Both the position numbers and the translations under genes were made by a program. From Eutrophocola salsuginis (GTDB lineage: Bacteria > Pseudomonadota > Gammaproteobacteria > Pseudomonadales > Pseudohongiellaceae), in NCBI GenBank assembly GCA_038147195.1, contig JAYQTB010000004.1:434001-498000 (forward strand): DNA of 64,000 nucleotides, in the 5' to 3' direction. Positions 27,360 to 36,563 of the stretch are shown here, in pieces (within the stretch, counting starts at the first letter, position 1; each line of letters begins with the position of its first letter). The notes beneath the pieces are model-generated. The model was not told the DNA's origin, ran no database searches, and saw only the letters and a list, made by a program, of their open reading frames with translations.

Positions 27360-27680
27360 ATGGGCTCAACTCGTACAAACATAATCCGGCTTCTGCTACT
27401 GGCCCTGCTGGTCACTGGCTATGCATGGGTGGTCGCCCAGGAGCCCGATATGGAAAACCAGGAAGCCACGCAAACTGTTGCAGTTGCCAAAGCGAATGAA
27501 GCGCCGGAACCGATCATGTCGCCGGCCGGCGACGAAAGCGGAACGCTTGCCGTATCCAGTGAGCTGGTCATGCAGTCAGCCAATACTGTCATGACTTCCG
27601 GCACCTGCTCGGTTATTGATGACTTCCTGAGGCAGTACTGTACGACCAATCCCGGCGATATCAGCTGCCAGTTCCAGTAA
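27360..27680 (+). CDS. Small exported protein of unknown function
   Basis: A 106-residue protein from ATG 27360. The frame stays open upstream to 27243, but that would place the start inside a terminator stem, so the later start is preferred; it opens a signal or anchor segment (IIRLLLLALLVTGYAWVVAQ). The mature part is acidic and Ala-rich and ends with three Cys in a short segment (GTCSVIDDFLRQYC...SCQ). No family recognised. It lies 97 bases ahead of an ABC exporter operon on the same strand. Confidence 0.55.
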   Translation: MGSTRTNIIRLLLLALLVTGYAWVVAQEPDMENQEATQTVAVAKANEAPEPIMSPAGDESGTLAVSSELVMQSANTVMTSGTCSVIDDFLRQYCTTNPGDISCQFQ

Positions 27681-27776
27681 CCTAAAAATGAGTATTAACT
27701 GCCCTGTCCGCAGGTCTTCGGACATGGCATCGACGGGCCGGTTGTATAAACCAGTGGCCCAGGCATCAAGGACAAC

Positions 27777-28697
27777 ATGAAGTCGGTTATATCCGTCCAG
27801 AATCTATCCAAGACATACGCCTCGGGATATCAAGCACTGAAAAATGTCAGCCTGGAGATCCGGGAGGGCGAGATTATAGCTCTGCTCGGGCCCAACGGCG
27901 CCGGTAAGACCACGCTGATCAGTATTGTCTGCGGTATCGTCAATCCCAGTGAGGGGCAGATCAGTGTCAACGGACACGACATCATCAGCGACTATCGTGC
28001 CGCCCGTTCAGATATCGGTCTGGTCCCCCAGGAGCTGACTACTGACTCTTTCGAGTCGGTATGGAATACCCTGTCGTTTTCACGGGGCCTGTTCGGCAAG
28101 CTGCCGAATCCGGCGCACATCGAAAAGGTCCTTAAGTCGCTGTCGCTGTGGGACAAGAAGGACAATCGCATCATGACCCTGTCAGGCGGCATGAAGCGCC
28201 GCGTCATGATCGGCAAGGCGTTGTCGCACGAGCCAAAGATCCTGTTCCTGGACGAGCCGACCGCGGGGGTGGATGTGGAACTGCGCAAAGACATGTGGCA
28301 AATGGTTAGAGAGCTGCGTGAGTCCGGAGTGACAATCATTCTAACCACGCACTACATCGAGGAAGCCGAGGAGATGGCCGACCGCATCGGCGTGATCAAC
28401 AAGGGTGAGATCATTCTGGTGGAAGAAAAGCATGCCCTCATGCAAAAACTCGGCGAGAAGCGCCTGACGCTTCACCTGAGCGAGCCGCTTGCCGTCATTC
28501 CTGACACTCTCGCCTCTTATATGCTGGACATGAAGAATGACGGCATGAGCCTGGTCTATACCTACGATGCCCAACAGGAAAGTTCCGACATTACCTCACT
28601 GCTGGATGCGATTGAAGCTGCGTCCATACAGTTCAAGGATCTGGAAACCCGGCAGAACTCACTGGAAGAAATCTTCGTCAACCTGGTGAAGAAATGA
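27777..28697 (+). CDS. ABC exporter ATP-binding protein (YadG-like)
   Basis: A 306-residue ABC ATPase with Walker A GPNGAGKTT at about 39-47, signature LSGGMKRR, Walker B ILFLDEPTAGVD and H-loop LTTHYI. Beyond residue 220 is an extra C-terminal domain of about 85 residues, as in YadG/NodI-type exporters. Its stop overlaps the start of the permease gene (ATGA), indicating translational coupling. Confidence 0.9.
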   Translation: MKSVISVQNLSKTYASGYQALKNVSLEIREGEIIALLGPNGAGKTTLISIVCGIVNPSEGQISVNGHDIISDYRAARSDIGLVPQELTTDSFESVWNTLSFSRGLFGKLPNPAHIEKVLKSLSLWDKKDNRIMTLSGGMKRRVMIGKALSHEPKILFLDEPTAGVDVELRKDMWQMVRELRESGVTIILTTHYIEEAEEMADRIGVINKGEIILVEEKHALMQKLGEKRLTLHLSEPLAVIPDTLASYMLDMKNDGMSLVYTYDAQQESSDITSLLDAIEAASIQFKDLETRQNSLEEIFVNLVKK

Positions 28698-29455
28698 ACG
28701 TATACGCAATCAAGGCCATCTACAATTTTGAAATGGCGCGCACCCGACGCACTATCGCACAGAGCATTGTGTCACCTGTGGTCTCCACGTCCCTATACTT
28801 CGTGGTGTTCGGCAGCGCCATCGGATCGCGCATGGATGCGATCGGTGGTGTCAGTTATGGCGCCTTCCTCGTGCCCGGTCTCATCATGATGACCCTGCTG
28901 ACACAAAGTATTTCCAATGCCTCCTTCGGGATCTATTTTCCTCGCTTCACAGGCACCATCTATGAGGTACTTTCCGCTCCGGTGTCACCGGCCGAGATCG
29001 TCATGGGCTACGTCGGAGCAGCGGCCAGCAAGGCAGTCATGATAGGTCTCATTATCCTGGTTACCTCTGCTGTGTTTGTGGACCTGCAGATTCGGCATCC
29101 GCTGACCATGTTCGTGTTTCTCGTACTCACCGCAATTACCTTCAGCATGTTCGGCTTCATTATCGGCATATGGGCAGACAACTTTGAAAAACTGCAGATC
29201 ATCCCATTGCTGGTGGTGATGCCTCTGACCTTCCTTGGTGGCAGCTTTTATTCCATCAGCATGCTGCCGGATTTCTGGCAAAAGGTTTCCCTGTTCAACC
29301 CGGTGGTGTACCTGGTCAGTGGGTTCCGCTGGAGCTTCTACGAAATCTCGGACGTCAATGTACTAGTTAGTATCATCATGACGCTGGTCTTCCTTGGTGG
29401 CTGTATCGGCCTGCTGCACTGGATATTCAAGACCGGCTATCGCCTGAAAAACTAG
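28694..29455 (+). CDS. ABC-2 exporter permease (YadH-like)
   Basis: A 253-residue six-helix ABC-2 permease of the YadH/NodJ type. Recognisable segments are SPVVSTSLYFVVFGSAIGSR, the PRFTGTIYEVLSAPVSP loop after helix 2, and PLTFLGGSFYSISMLPDFW before the last helices. It overlaps the upstream ATPase gene by four bases. The E. coli YadGH substrate is not established, so none is assigned here. Confidence 0.9.
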   Translation: MNVYAIKAIYNFEMARTRRTIAQSIVSPVVSTSLYFVVFGSAIGSRMDAIGGVSYGAFLVPGLIMMTLLTQSISNASFGIYFPRFTGTIYEVLSAPVSPAEIVMGYVGAAASKAVMIGLIILVTSAVFVDLQIRHPLTMFVFLVLTAITFSMFGFIIGIWADNFEKLQIIPLLVVMPLTFLGGSFYSISMLPDFWQKVSLFNPVVYLVSGFRWSFYEISDVNVLVSIIMTLVFLGGCIGLLHWIFKTGYRLKN

Positions 29456-29557
29456 GTACTTGCGGGCTACCAGCCCTGTAGCCTTTTAATAACAGTAAAT
29501 TTATACTTCAACCTTCATTTGCCGGGCACTTTATTCCGGCTTTTCTGGGGGTAATAC

Positions 29558-30934
29558 ATGCGAGTAGTTTCCACCCGCCGGGTCATTCTGGCAGCCACCT
29601 TTTTGATGTCGTCCGGTATCCAGGCACAACAGACAGCCCAATTAGATTTCGAAAGTGTCGGCAGGGGATGGCCGCTGGCAGCCGACGCGGCTGATTATGA
29701 GGTCACCGGCGCTACTTTTCGTGGCGGCTTCTTTCAGCCCGGTGTGGAGCGCACCTTTCTCGGCGGCGCCATTGGTGGAGGTACACCTGAAGGGGTAGAA
29801 CCCCTGGAAAGGGACCTGTTCACCTCCGACGATTTCTACGCTGACCGGGAACTGTGGACGGACCCGCGGTATTTCCGTTGCAATTCCTCGGCTGCCATCG
29901 AAGACCTGTGGGGTGCCAATGCTACCGGCAACCAGATTATGGGGCCGAACCCGCCGGCGACCGCTCCCTGGGGCAAGTGCGAGAATGATTATCCGCGTGA
30001 AGCGATTGTCAGCCCGTACCCATTCAAAACGGCGCAGGAACATTACGAAGCCCTGATGGCGGAAACGAATCAGCGGGGCGGTCCCACCAAACACACGTAC
30101 GCAACGGTGCCCGGAGAGTGGAGTGGAGTATATGCCCATCCCGGCAGGACCAACCAGTACTGGTACAAGATGCGTTACAACCAGATACCCACCATCCTGT
30201 CCCTGCTGACCGAGGAATACCAGACCTATTACGTACAGGAAGCCTACCATCACGGCAACACCAACGCGCCGCAGTGGCAGTCACAGTATTGCTGGCCTGA
30301 AGGATTCACCCGCCGCTTCCACGAGTTCGCCGTGTGGGAGCATTACATTACCGTGACTCCGAACATGGTGCAGATCGTGGCCGGTGTGGCACGCAATTTC
30401 ATTACGGACATTCACATTGGGCGTGAGTTCAATATGGATGGTGTTGTGCCTCGCCTGGGAGCCGATGTGCCACGCTGGTATGGTGAAACCATCGGCTTCT
30501 GGGATGGCGACGCGCTAATTACCTGGACATCCAACATCCAGGGATGGAAGAACCATGCCGCACCAGAAAATTCCAGCATGATGCAGACCATCGAGATCTA
30601 CACCCCGAATCATGACGCGGATGGCAACTTCACCGGTCTCAACCATGAAACCATTTTCTATGACCCGGAAGTCTGGGTGGAGCCGGTGCGTATTGTCAGG
30701 AACCTGCAGAAACAGAATGAATTTGACGACCCGGATGCCACACCCTACGTATTCATCGAATGTATCCAGTCCATCTTCCCGATCGATGGACGAGCCACGC
30801 CCGTTTCCCATGGGCAGGTGATAGAATATGAAATTCCCGACATGTACGGCCGGCCCTGGGCGCATTACTGGGAAGAATATTTCGAACAGAATATGGAAAA
30901 GCCCGAAGAAGAGGATATATTCAGCTTCGAGTAA
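29558..30934 (+). CDS. Exported protein with WxGDxL-type domain (DUF6152 partner, module 1)
   Basis: A 458-residue protein with a signal peptide ending GIQAQ (residue 24). No named domain is recognised. The C-terminal third has a pattern shared with the 280-residue protein at 45693: a tryptophan-rich GFWDGDALI element, then (I/L)-x-GW(K/R)-(N/D)H, a DPEVWVEP element, and a Cys near the end (FIECI against YECNE). The order is the same, which supports homology. It carries several Cys in the N-terminal half. A DUF6152 gene follows 50 bases downstream, as at the second locus. Exported, role unknown. Confidence 0.7.
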   Translation: MRVVSTRRVILAATFLMSSGIQAQQTAQLDFESVGRGWPLAADAADYEVTGATFRGGFFQPGVERTFLGGAIGGGTPEGVEPLERDLFTSDDFYADRELWTDPRYFRCNSSAAIEDLWGANATGNQIMGPNPPATAPWGKCENDYPREAIVSPYPFKTAQEHYEALMAETNQRGGPTKHTYATVPGEWSGVYAHPGRTNQYWYKMRYNQIPTILSLLTEEYQTYYVQEAYHHGNTNAPQWQSQYCWPEGFTRRFHEFAVWEHYITVTPNMVQIVAGVARNFITDIHIGREFNMDGVVPRLGADVPRWYGETIGFWDGDALITWTSNIQGWKNHAAPENSSMMQTIEIYTPNHDADGNFTGLNHETIFYDPEVWVEPVRIVRNLQKQNEFDDPDATPYVFIECIQSIFPIDGRATPVSHGQVIEYEIPDMYGRPWAHYWEEYFEQNMEKPEEEDIFSFE

Positions 30935-30983
30935 GATTAATAAGATATTATAAAAACCACATTGGGGGAGTAAGGAGTAAATA

Positions 30984-31472
30984 ATGAGATTTATCAATAA
31001 TTTGAATAAAACAGTCGTCGCTACCCTGGCTATCGCTGGATTGGCTGGCACCCCTGCACAGGCCCACCATTCCTTCGCCATGTACGACATGCAGAACGTT
31101 CGTGTTTTCACCGGTGTCGTCACCCGTGTCGACCCGGCCCCGAACCATCTTGCAATTTTCTTCGCCCCCATGAACGAGGAACGCAAAAACGTTCTTCGTG
31201 ATGAAAATGGCGAACCGATCATCTGGTCCGTGGAAATGGGCGGCTCTGCCCAGATGGCGCGGCAGGGTGTTTCCGTGAACGCCTTCCCGCAGGGCACGGT
31301 GTTCAGCGTGGCCATGCATCCCCTACGCAACGGTGAAAATGCTGGCTCCCGCGAGGGTGGCATGTTCAAGTGCCCGGAAAGGACGCCGCCTGCAGCAGGC
31401 ATGCATTGCGACTCCGTGGAAGGGTTCGTCCAGATCGGCAACGAGGAGCTGCCGGCACCGACCATAGATTAA
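30984..31472 (+). CDS. DUF6152 family exported protein (module 1)
   Basis: A 162-residue exported protein with a signal peptide (cleaved near TPAQA) and the mature start HHSFAMYDMQN, the DUF6152 hallmark in which two His stand at the mature N-terminus. Next comes a small beta-rich domain with GVVTRVDPAPNH and IWSVEMG. The domain suggests ligand binding, and the terminal His pair could bind metal; both are inference. It forms an operon with the preceding gene and is ended by a strong terminator. Confidence 0.8.
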   Translation: MRFINNLNKTVVATLAIAGLAGTPAQAHHSFAMYDMQNVRVFTGVVTRVDPAPNHLAIFFAPMNEERKNVLRDENGEPIIWSVEMGGSAQMARQGVSVNAFPQGTVFSVAMHPLRNGENAGSREGGMFKCPERTPPAAGMHCDSVEGFVQIGNEELPAPTID

Positions 31473-31493
31473 TGTTGCTGACTAATTGCAAAC

Positions 31494-31522
31494 AAAAAAG
31501 GCGGGTACTCCCGCCTTTTTTT
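31494..31522. terminator. Bidirectional terminator between DUF6152 and SDR genes
   Basis: AAAAAAGGCGGG-TACT-CCCGCCTTTTTTT forms a perfect stem flanked by A and T runs, so it can end both converging transcripts. Confidence 0.9.
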
Positions 31523-31545
31523 GCCTGTTTTTTTTAAAACCCTTA

Positions 31546-32370
31546 TTAATTTACAACTGCCACGAGCTTTTCGCTCAATTCCCGCAATCTTGCTTGTGCA
31601 TCCTTATCGTAAGTCTGATCATCTGCCCGCGCCTGTTCCTGCATATCGAAATATACGCCGGTGACATTTTCCAGTTCGGCTGCAATCGCTAGGTGTTCTA
31701 GGGCATCTGCACCATCTTCCACAGTCGTCATGCTGTCGGGCAACGCGGTAGAATCCAGCACCATCTTTGTATTCATGAGAGTGGCAGGGTGCAGGCTGTT
31801 GGCGGTAACACCGGTGTCGGCCAGTTGCCGGGCCAGGTCGTTGGCATGAACGATCTGTGCAAGCTTGCTTTGCCGGTAAGCGAGGCCATCCGAATAGTCG
31901 TGTTCCAGCATCACGTCATCGAAGCGGACCGGCGCCTGGGCCAGGGACGCCACATTTATGATGCGTGCTGGTGCCGATTTCATCAGAAGTGGCAATAGCT
32001 CCCGCGCCAGAAGGTAGCCAGCCAGGTAGTTGACGGCGAAGAAAATCTCATGGCCGTCGACGCTGAGGGTGCGGGGAGAATCCGGATGACGCGGACCGAT
32101 GCCGGCATTATTCACCAGGACATCGAGGCGGCTAACCTGGGTAAGAACATCTTTGGCGAGTTGCCTGACGTCTGACAGCAAGGCAAGGTCGGCATTGAAG
32201 TAGGCCAGGTTGTCATTGCCTGTTTGCTTTCGCAGTTCCGCGAGCACGTCGGCACCCTTGTCGGGACTACGCCCGTGCAGGAGAACCTGCCATCCCCTGG
32301 ACGCCAGCCTGCGGGCTACCTCCTTGCCGAGCCCGTCAGTGGAGCCGGTGATCAGAATCGTTTTTTGCAT
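31546..32370 (-). CDS. Short-chain dehydrogenase/reductase
   Basis: A 274-residue classical-type SDR. The cofactor motif TGSTDGLGKEVARRL is at residues 7-21, the NNAG element near 90, and the catalytic Ser (NVASLAQ) and YRQSK are present. The end (ARLRELSEKLVAVVN) resembles retinol-dehydrogenase-like SDRs. Substrate unknown. It is a single gene, convergent with the DUF6152 operon. Confidence 0.88.
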   Translation of the reverse strand: MQKTILITGSTDGLGKEVARRLASRGWQVLLHGRSPDKGADVLAELRKQTGNDNLAYFNADLALLSDVRQLAKDVLTQVSRLDVLVNNAGIGPRHPDSPRTLSVDGHEIFFAVNYLAGYLLARELLPLLMKSAPARIINVASLAQAPVRFDDVMLEHDYSDGLAYRQSKLAQIVHANDLARQLADTGVTANSLHPATLMNTKMVLDSTALPDSMTTVEDGADALEHLAIAAELENVTGVYFDMQEQARADDQTYDKDAQARLRELSEKLVAVVN

Positions 32371-32579
32371 ATCAGAATCCTAACATTATCAGCAGGTGGA
32401 CATCGTCCGCCTAATAAAGCTAGAAGCAGGCAGCGTCATTGGCGTTGATCCGGCGAAGCAAAATATGTTACGTAATCCCCAAACTGTACAGTCAGTACCT
32501 TAGAGATTCCGGAAAATTTTTTAACAAAGCCAGTACGATTGCCGTAGCTGCAACTTAAGACTGCTGTGGCGCCAACGAA

Positions 32580-33452
32580 TTAGTTGGTGAATCCGTATAG
32601 TCTATGTGGATTATCAACTAGCAGTTTCTGCTGCATTATTGCATCAGGTGCCATCAGCGAAATCAGGTCAACCAAATCCCCGTCGTTGGGCATGTGCTCC
32701 TTGATATTTGGATGGGGCCAGTCGGTACCCCATAGTACGCGGTCCGGTGCAACTTCTATTATGGCTTTGGCGAACGGCATGGCATCGGTGAACGGAGGTC
32801 CCATGGAGGAAATGCGCTCGGCGCCACACACCTTGATCCAGCAATTGTCGCGGCGGGCGAATTCGAGAAGGATCCTGAATGGCTCCTGGTCAAGACCGGC
32901 CTTGGTCGGTACGCGACCCATGTGGTCGATGATGTAGGGAATCGGCAGGTTATCTAGCAGGTCCTGAAAGTCCACCAGGTCTATGGCATCGAAATGCAAT
33001 ACAACGTGCCAGCCAAACCCCCTTATTTTGTTGATAATACTATGGAATTTATCCATATCAGGGATGCCGCCAAGGTGCCTGACGAAGTTGAAACGGCAGC
33101 CGCGGCAACCACCTTCGTGCAATTTTTCGATGTCTGATTCTGTGAAGTCATCATTGATGTTGGCAACACCACGGTAGGCTCCGCCACTCTGCGCGATGGC
33201 ATCCAGAATCGGGTCGTTGTTGATACCGTGACAGCTGGCATTGACCAGCACGGCCCGGGTCAGGCCAAGGATGCGCTGCAGTTTCTTGAAATCGTCGAGC
33301 CCGGCATCAGGTGGAGTATAGGTGCGGGTCGGTGAGTAGGGGTATTTGTCGCCCGGTCCGAATATATGGCAATGGGCGTCGGTGGCATTGGCAGGTAATC
33401 TGAAATTCGGTGTCCTGGTATTCGGATCGGGTGCTTTACAGGTTTTTATCAT
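32580..33452 (-). CDS. Amidohydrolase family 2 protein, LigI-like
   Basis: A 290-residue TIM-barrel hydrolase of the Amidohydro_2 family. The metal or substrate site shows DAHCHIFGP at the N-terminus and WGTDWPHP near residue 245, with a conserved His in IIDHMGR; these fit 2-pyrone-4,6-dicarboxylate lactonase (LigI)-like enzymes. I chose ATG 33452, which follows a GGGAAGA stretch, rather than an in-frame ATG 10 codons upstream. No other lignin or protocatechuate pathway gene is nearby, so the true substrate may be another lactone or dicarboxylate. Confidence 0.82.
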   Translation of the reverse strand: MIKTCKAPDPNTRTPNFRLPANATDAHCHIFGPGDKYPYSPTRTYTPPDAGLDDFKKLQRILGLTRAVLVNASCHGINNDPILDAIAQSGGAYRGVANINDDFTESDIEKLHEGGCRGCRFNFVRHLGGIPDMDKFHSIINKIRGFGWHVVLHFDAIDLVDFQDLLDNLPIPYIIDHMGRVPTKAGLDQEPFRILLEFARRDNCWIKVCGAERISSMGPPFTDAMPFAKAIIEVAPDRVLWGTDWPHPNIKEHMPNDGDLVDLISLMAPDAIMQQKLLVDNPHRLYGFTN

Positions 33453-33651
33453 TAACGTTTCTTCCCAAGAAAACAGCATCATTGCAAAGCACGCTAATTT
33501 ACCACAATGCGTCTGCCCAGACTAAGTTTTATCCCCCTGGTGCTGATGCTGTGCAGCATTGTGGTTCTGCAAATAGGCATTCTGTCTTTTTTCAGCCAAT
33601 TCAAGTAGTCTCTGGTTCTCGAAAACTGCATGCAAGGTGGAGAAAGACCTG

Positions 33652-34707
33652 ATGTTTTCATTGATCCAATTTCTGAAACAGGGCCCTCTGACAGCGGGGC
33701 TGATCCTACTTACGTCACCGTTAGCCCTGATGGCTCAGGATGCGGTGCCAGAACACTGTAACCGTGTTTGCATGGAAGCCCTAGTCGATGATTACCTGGA
33801 CGCAGTCATCGCTAACGACCCGGGTGCCGTGCCTCTGGCAAATGACGTGCGTTTCACGGAAAACGGCCAGCGCCTGCAATTGCGCGATGGTCTGTGGCAG
33901 ACTATGGCAGGCCGCGGCAATTACAGAATATTCACGTCCGATGAGGCGGCCCAGCAGGTTGCCTTCATCGGCAATATTTTTGAAGAGCATCGCGACCCGA
34001 CCCAGATGACTCCGGCGATGCTTGCCCTGCGCCTGCGTTTGGAAGATGGCGCCATCAGCGAGATCGAGCATTTCGTGGTGCGCAGCACTTCCGCCGCCGA
34101 GCGACTGGCCGACTTGACGCCTCGTTTTGCCTTTCTCTCTGTAGTGCCGGAGGCTCAGCGCAATACACGTCAGGAAATGCTCGAGATCGCCAACATGTAC
34201 TTTGTTGGCATGCAGAAAAATGATGGCCTTATGGACTATCCGTTCGCCGATGATTGCGATCGCATAGAAAACGGCATGCGTAGTACGAATGCCCCTACCC
34301 CGACTGGTGAGACGCGGCCGGATCCATCTGATGCCTCGGTGTATTCGGCGCAGTGGAGTTGCCTAGAGCAGTTCCAGTCAGGACTCATTTTCTTTGTGAA
34401 CCGTATCCGTGATCGGCGTTTTGTCGCAGTGGACGAGGAGCGCGGCCTGGTGTTCTCATTTGTCTTCTTCGACCACTCCGGTGGCGAGTTCCGCCACGGC
34501 GTCACGCCTGCCGGTCGCGAGGTAATCGCCGGACCTGTGCAGCCCTGGACCTGGGGTATCGCGGAATTGTTCAAGGTGTATGATGGCAAGATCCACGAAA
34601 TCGAAGCCATACTCGAACGCGTCCCTTATGGCATGAATTCAGGCTGGTCCACCTGGGAGCAGGGTATGTCCGACGAACTGCAGGATGTGACATTTTCCGA
34701 GGATTGA
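33652..34707 (+). CDS. Exported DUF8021/NTF2-like protein
   Basis: A 351-residue protein with a signal peptide (cleaved near ALMAQ, residue 27). ATG 33652 has a good Shine-Dalgarno (GGAGAAAG); the frame extends only five codons further up. The N-terminal half has CMEALVDDYLDAVIANDPGAVPLANDVRFTENGQRL, which is the pattern of the DUF8021 NTF2-like domain, with two Cys just before it. The second half repeats some of the same features (GLVFSFVFFDHSG). Function unknown; such proteins may bind or transform small hydrophobic molecules. Confidence 0.65.
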   Translation: MFSLIQFLKQGPLTAGLILLTSPLALMAQDAVPEHCNRVCMEALVDDYLDAVIANDPGAVPLANDVRFTENGQRLQLRDGLWQTMAGRGNYRIFTSDEAAQQVAFIGNIFEEHRDPTQMTPAMLALRLRLEDGAISEIEHFVVRSTSAAERLADLTPRFAFLSVVPEAQRNTRQEMLEIANMYFVGMQKNDGLMDYPFADDCDRIENGMRSTNAPTPTGETRPDPSDASVYSAQWSCLEQFQSGLIFFVNRIRDRRFVAVDEERGLVFSFVFFDHSGGEFRHGVTPAGREVIAGPVQPWTWGIAELFKVYDGKIHEIEAILERVPYGMNSGWSTWEQGMSDELQDVTFSED

Positions 34708-34806
34708 CTCCCCGGCGCGAGAGTTAAGGGATAAAAGCTTGCAAACCTTTTATCCTTGCCTGCCTTTCCCTACAATGCACTGCTTTCAATGGTAGTGCAT
34801 TCCTCG

Positions 34807-35193
34807 ATGTTTCTTACTCTCAAGACTATCCATATGTGCTGCGCCCTGATCAGTTTCACGGGCTTCTTGTTTCGTGCCTACTTAATGGTCATCGATTCGA
34901 AGTGGCTGAACCACAAACTGATCCTGGTGACGCCGCACCTGGTCGACACCATCTTCCTGCTAAGCGGTTTCAGCATGGCCTTCGTGCTCAATATCGGCCT
35001 GTTTGCCCAGGGCTGGCTGACCATGAAGATCTTTCTGCTGATGTTCTACCTGCTGTTCGTGGGCATCGCCCTGAACCGTGGCACCACGAAATCGATTCGC
35101 ATCGCCTCGTTTTTCCTCGGCGTGCTCACGTTCGTGTATATCGTGGGGATTGCCGTTAACAAGACAGGCGTCAGCTGGTTCGCGTTACTCTGA
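34807..35193 (+). CDS. SirB2 family membrane protein
   Basis: A 128-residue four-helix membrane protein of the SirB family. ATG 34807 gives the usual start (FLTLKTIHMCCALISFTGFLFR); an in-frame ATG at 34789 would add six residues. His residues in the first and third helices (TIHM, PHLVDT) are typical. The family function is not settled; it is often found alone in gammaproteobacteria. Confidence 0.82.
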   Translation: MFLTLKTIHMCCALISFTGFLFRAYLMVIDSKWLNHKLILVTPHLVDTIFLLSGFSMAFVLNIGLFAQGWLTMKIFLLMFYLLFVGIALNRGTTKSIRIASFFLGVLTFVYIVGIAVNKTGVSWFALL

Positions 35194-35206
35194 GGGGCCG
35201 ATAAAG

Positions 35207-36547
35207 TTACCGGACCCGCTTGCCGTTCTTAAACACCATGGTCGGTTCGCGCAGGGTACTGAAGTGTCGTAGCGGACTGCCTTTCACCGCGATGACATCG
35301 GCCAGTTTGCCGGGAGTCACCGTACCAACCTCATCCCCAACTCCCATGTAGGCGGCTGAATCCGCCGTAGCCCACTTGATGGCTGCCAGCGGATCTAGGC
35401 CCAGTTCGAACACCCAGGCTTCCAGTTCGCGCCAGGTAGCTTCACTTGCCGGATGCCCGAAGGTACCCTCGTCACTGCCGAAGGTGAAGATCACGCCGCG
35501 TTCACCCAAGCTCTGGACCTTGCGCTTGATGATGTCGGATGCTGACCGTGGCAGGGTGGTGAACTCCGCGTTGCTGATGGCCTGGCGGATATCCAGTTCG
35601 ATGTCCTGGGGCAGGCCGGCAAAGTTTTTTGGGTCATCTAGCCACTCGGGATCGGCGGCCAGTTCGTCCTTGTTCAGTACGGTACCGACAGTGGGATTCC
35701 AGTATAGAGGTGTGCCGCCTGCGATGCGCCGCTCCACCATGTCCAGGATGTCCTCGGGGAGAGTCGGCGTGTCGATGCCGATGTGTTGGATCTCATCGAC
35801 ACCGGCTCGCAGAGCGACGCGCAATTCCTCGTCGGTGCGGCCATGAGCGGTAACCCGTATGCCGGCGGCATGGGCGGTTTCCACGATGGCATTCAATTCT
35901 TCCTGAAAACCCTCGTTTGCCTGCAGCACCTTGATAATGTCGACGCCGGCATTGATCTGCGCCCGCGTCTTGCGTATTGCATCGCGTGGATTTTCCACAG
36001 GCATGACATGGGGTCGGTAGGAAGCCGAACCGCCCGGAACTAGCGCACTACCGGCCGTGTAGATGGTGGGACCTGGAATCTCGCCGGCTTCAATGCGCTT
36101 TTGCACACTGATGATGTCATCAGTGTTAACCGCCAGGTCACGAACGCTGGTCACACCCGCCATCAGGAACTGCAGCGCCGATGCTGGAATGGTGACATCT
36201 GCAAACCTGTCGGCATAGGTGGAGAACCAGTGACCAAAATCCGGGTGGCCGTTGTACAACAGATGCACATGGGGATCCCACAGACCAGGCATGACTGTCA
36301 TGCCTTCAGTGGATACGATCTGGTAATCCTGGGGTACGGGCAGCCTGCCGATGACGCCCACCGCTTCTATCCTGTCATCATGGATCAGCACGATACTGTT
36401 CGGCGTCGGCTCGGTACCGGTTCCGTCGATCAGCAGGCCGCCGACCAGGGCATAACCAGCAGCCTGCGCGTGCAGTGTCGCCGGAATGGCCAGTAACAGG
36501 CAGATCAGGGAGACGAGCAATCTGTTCACACTTCCTCTACTTGCCAT
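35207..36547 (-). CDS. Exported amidohydrolase (imidazolonepropionase/prolidase-like)
   Basis: A 446-residue metal-dependent hydrolase with a signal peptide (cleaved near TLHAQ, residue 28). The barrel shows the HxH motif DPHVHLL at about residue 93, a Lys near VDIIKV, later His in VTAHGR and EIQHIG, and Asp in FGSDEGTF, the metal set of the M38/amidohydrolase family. Related periplasmic enzymes cleave dipeptides or organophosphate-like esters; the substrate is not known. It lies 16 bases downstream of a small exported protein gene, forming a two-gene operon. Confidence 0.85.
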   Translation of the reverse strand: MASRGSVNRLLVSLICLLLAIPATLHAQAAGYALVGGLLIDGTGTEPTPNSIVLIHDDRIEAVGVIGRLPVPQDYQIVSTEGMTVMPGLWDPHVHLLYNGHPDFGHWFSTYADRFADVTIPASALQFLMAGVTSVRDLAVNTDDIISVQKRIEAGEIPGPTIYTAGSALVPGGSASYRPHVMPVENPRDAIRKTRAQINAGVDIIKVLQANEGFQEELNAIVETAHAAGIRVTAHGRTDEELRVALRAGVDEIQHIGIDTPTLPEDILDMVERRIAGGTPLYWNPTVGTVLNKDELAADPEWLDDPKNFAGLPQDIELDIRQAISNAEFTTLPRSASDIIKRKVQSLGERGVIFTFGSDEGTFGHPASEATWRELEAWVFELGLDPLAAIKWATADSAAYMGVGDEVGTVTPGKLADVIAVKGSPLRHFSTLREPTMVFKNGKRVR

Positions 36548-36563
36548 AATCAGTTCCTGGAAA

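Noticed and set aside
33507..33608. Short hydrophobic open frame (33 codons) upstream of the DUF8021-type gene
   Set aside because: It could encode a one-helix peptide, but there is no Shine-Dalgarno and no known family, so evidence is too weak.
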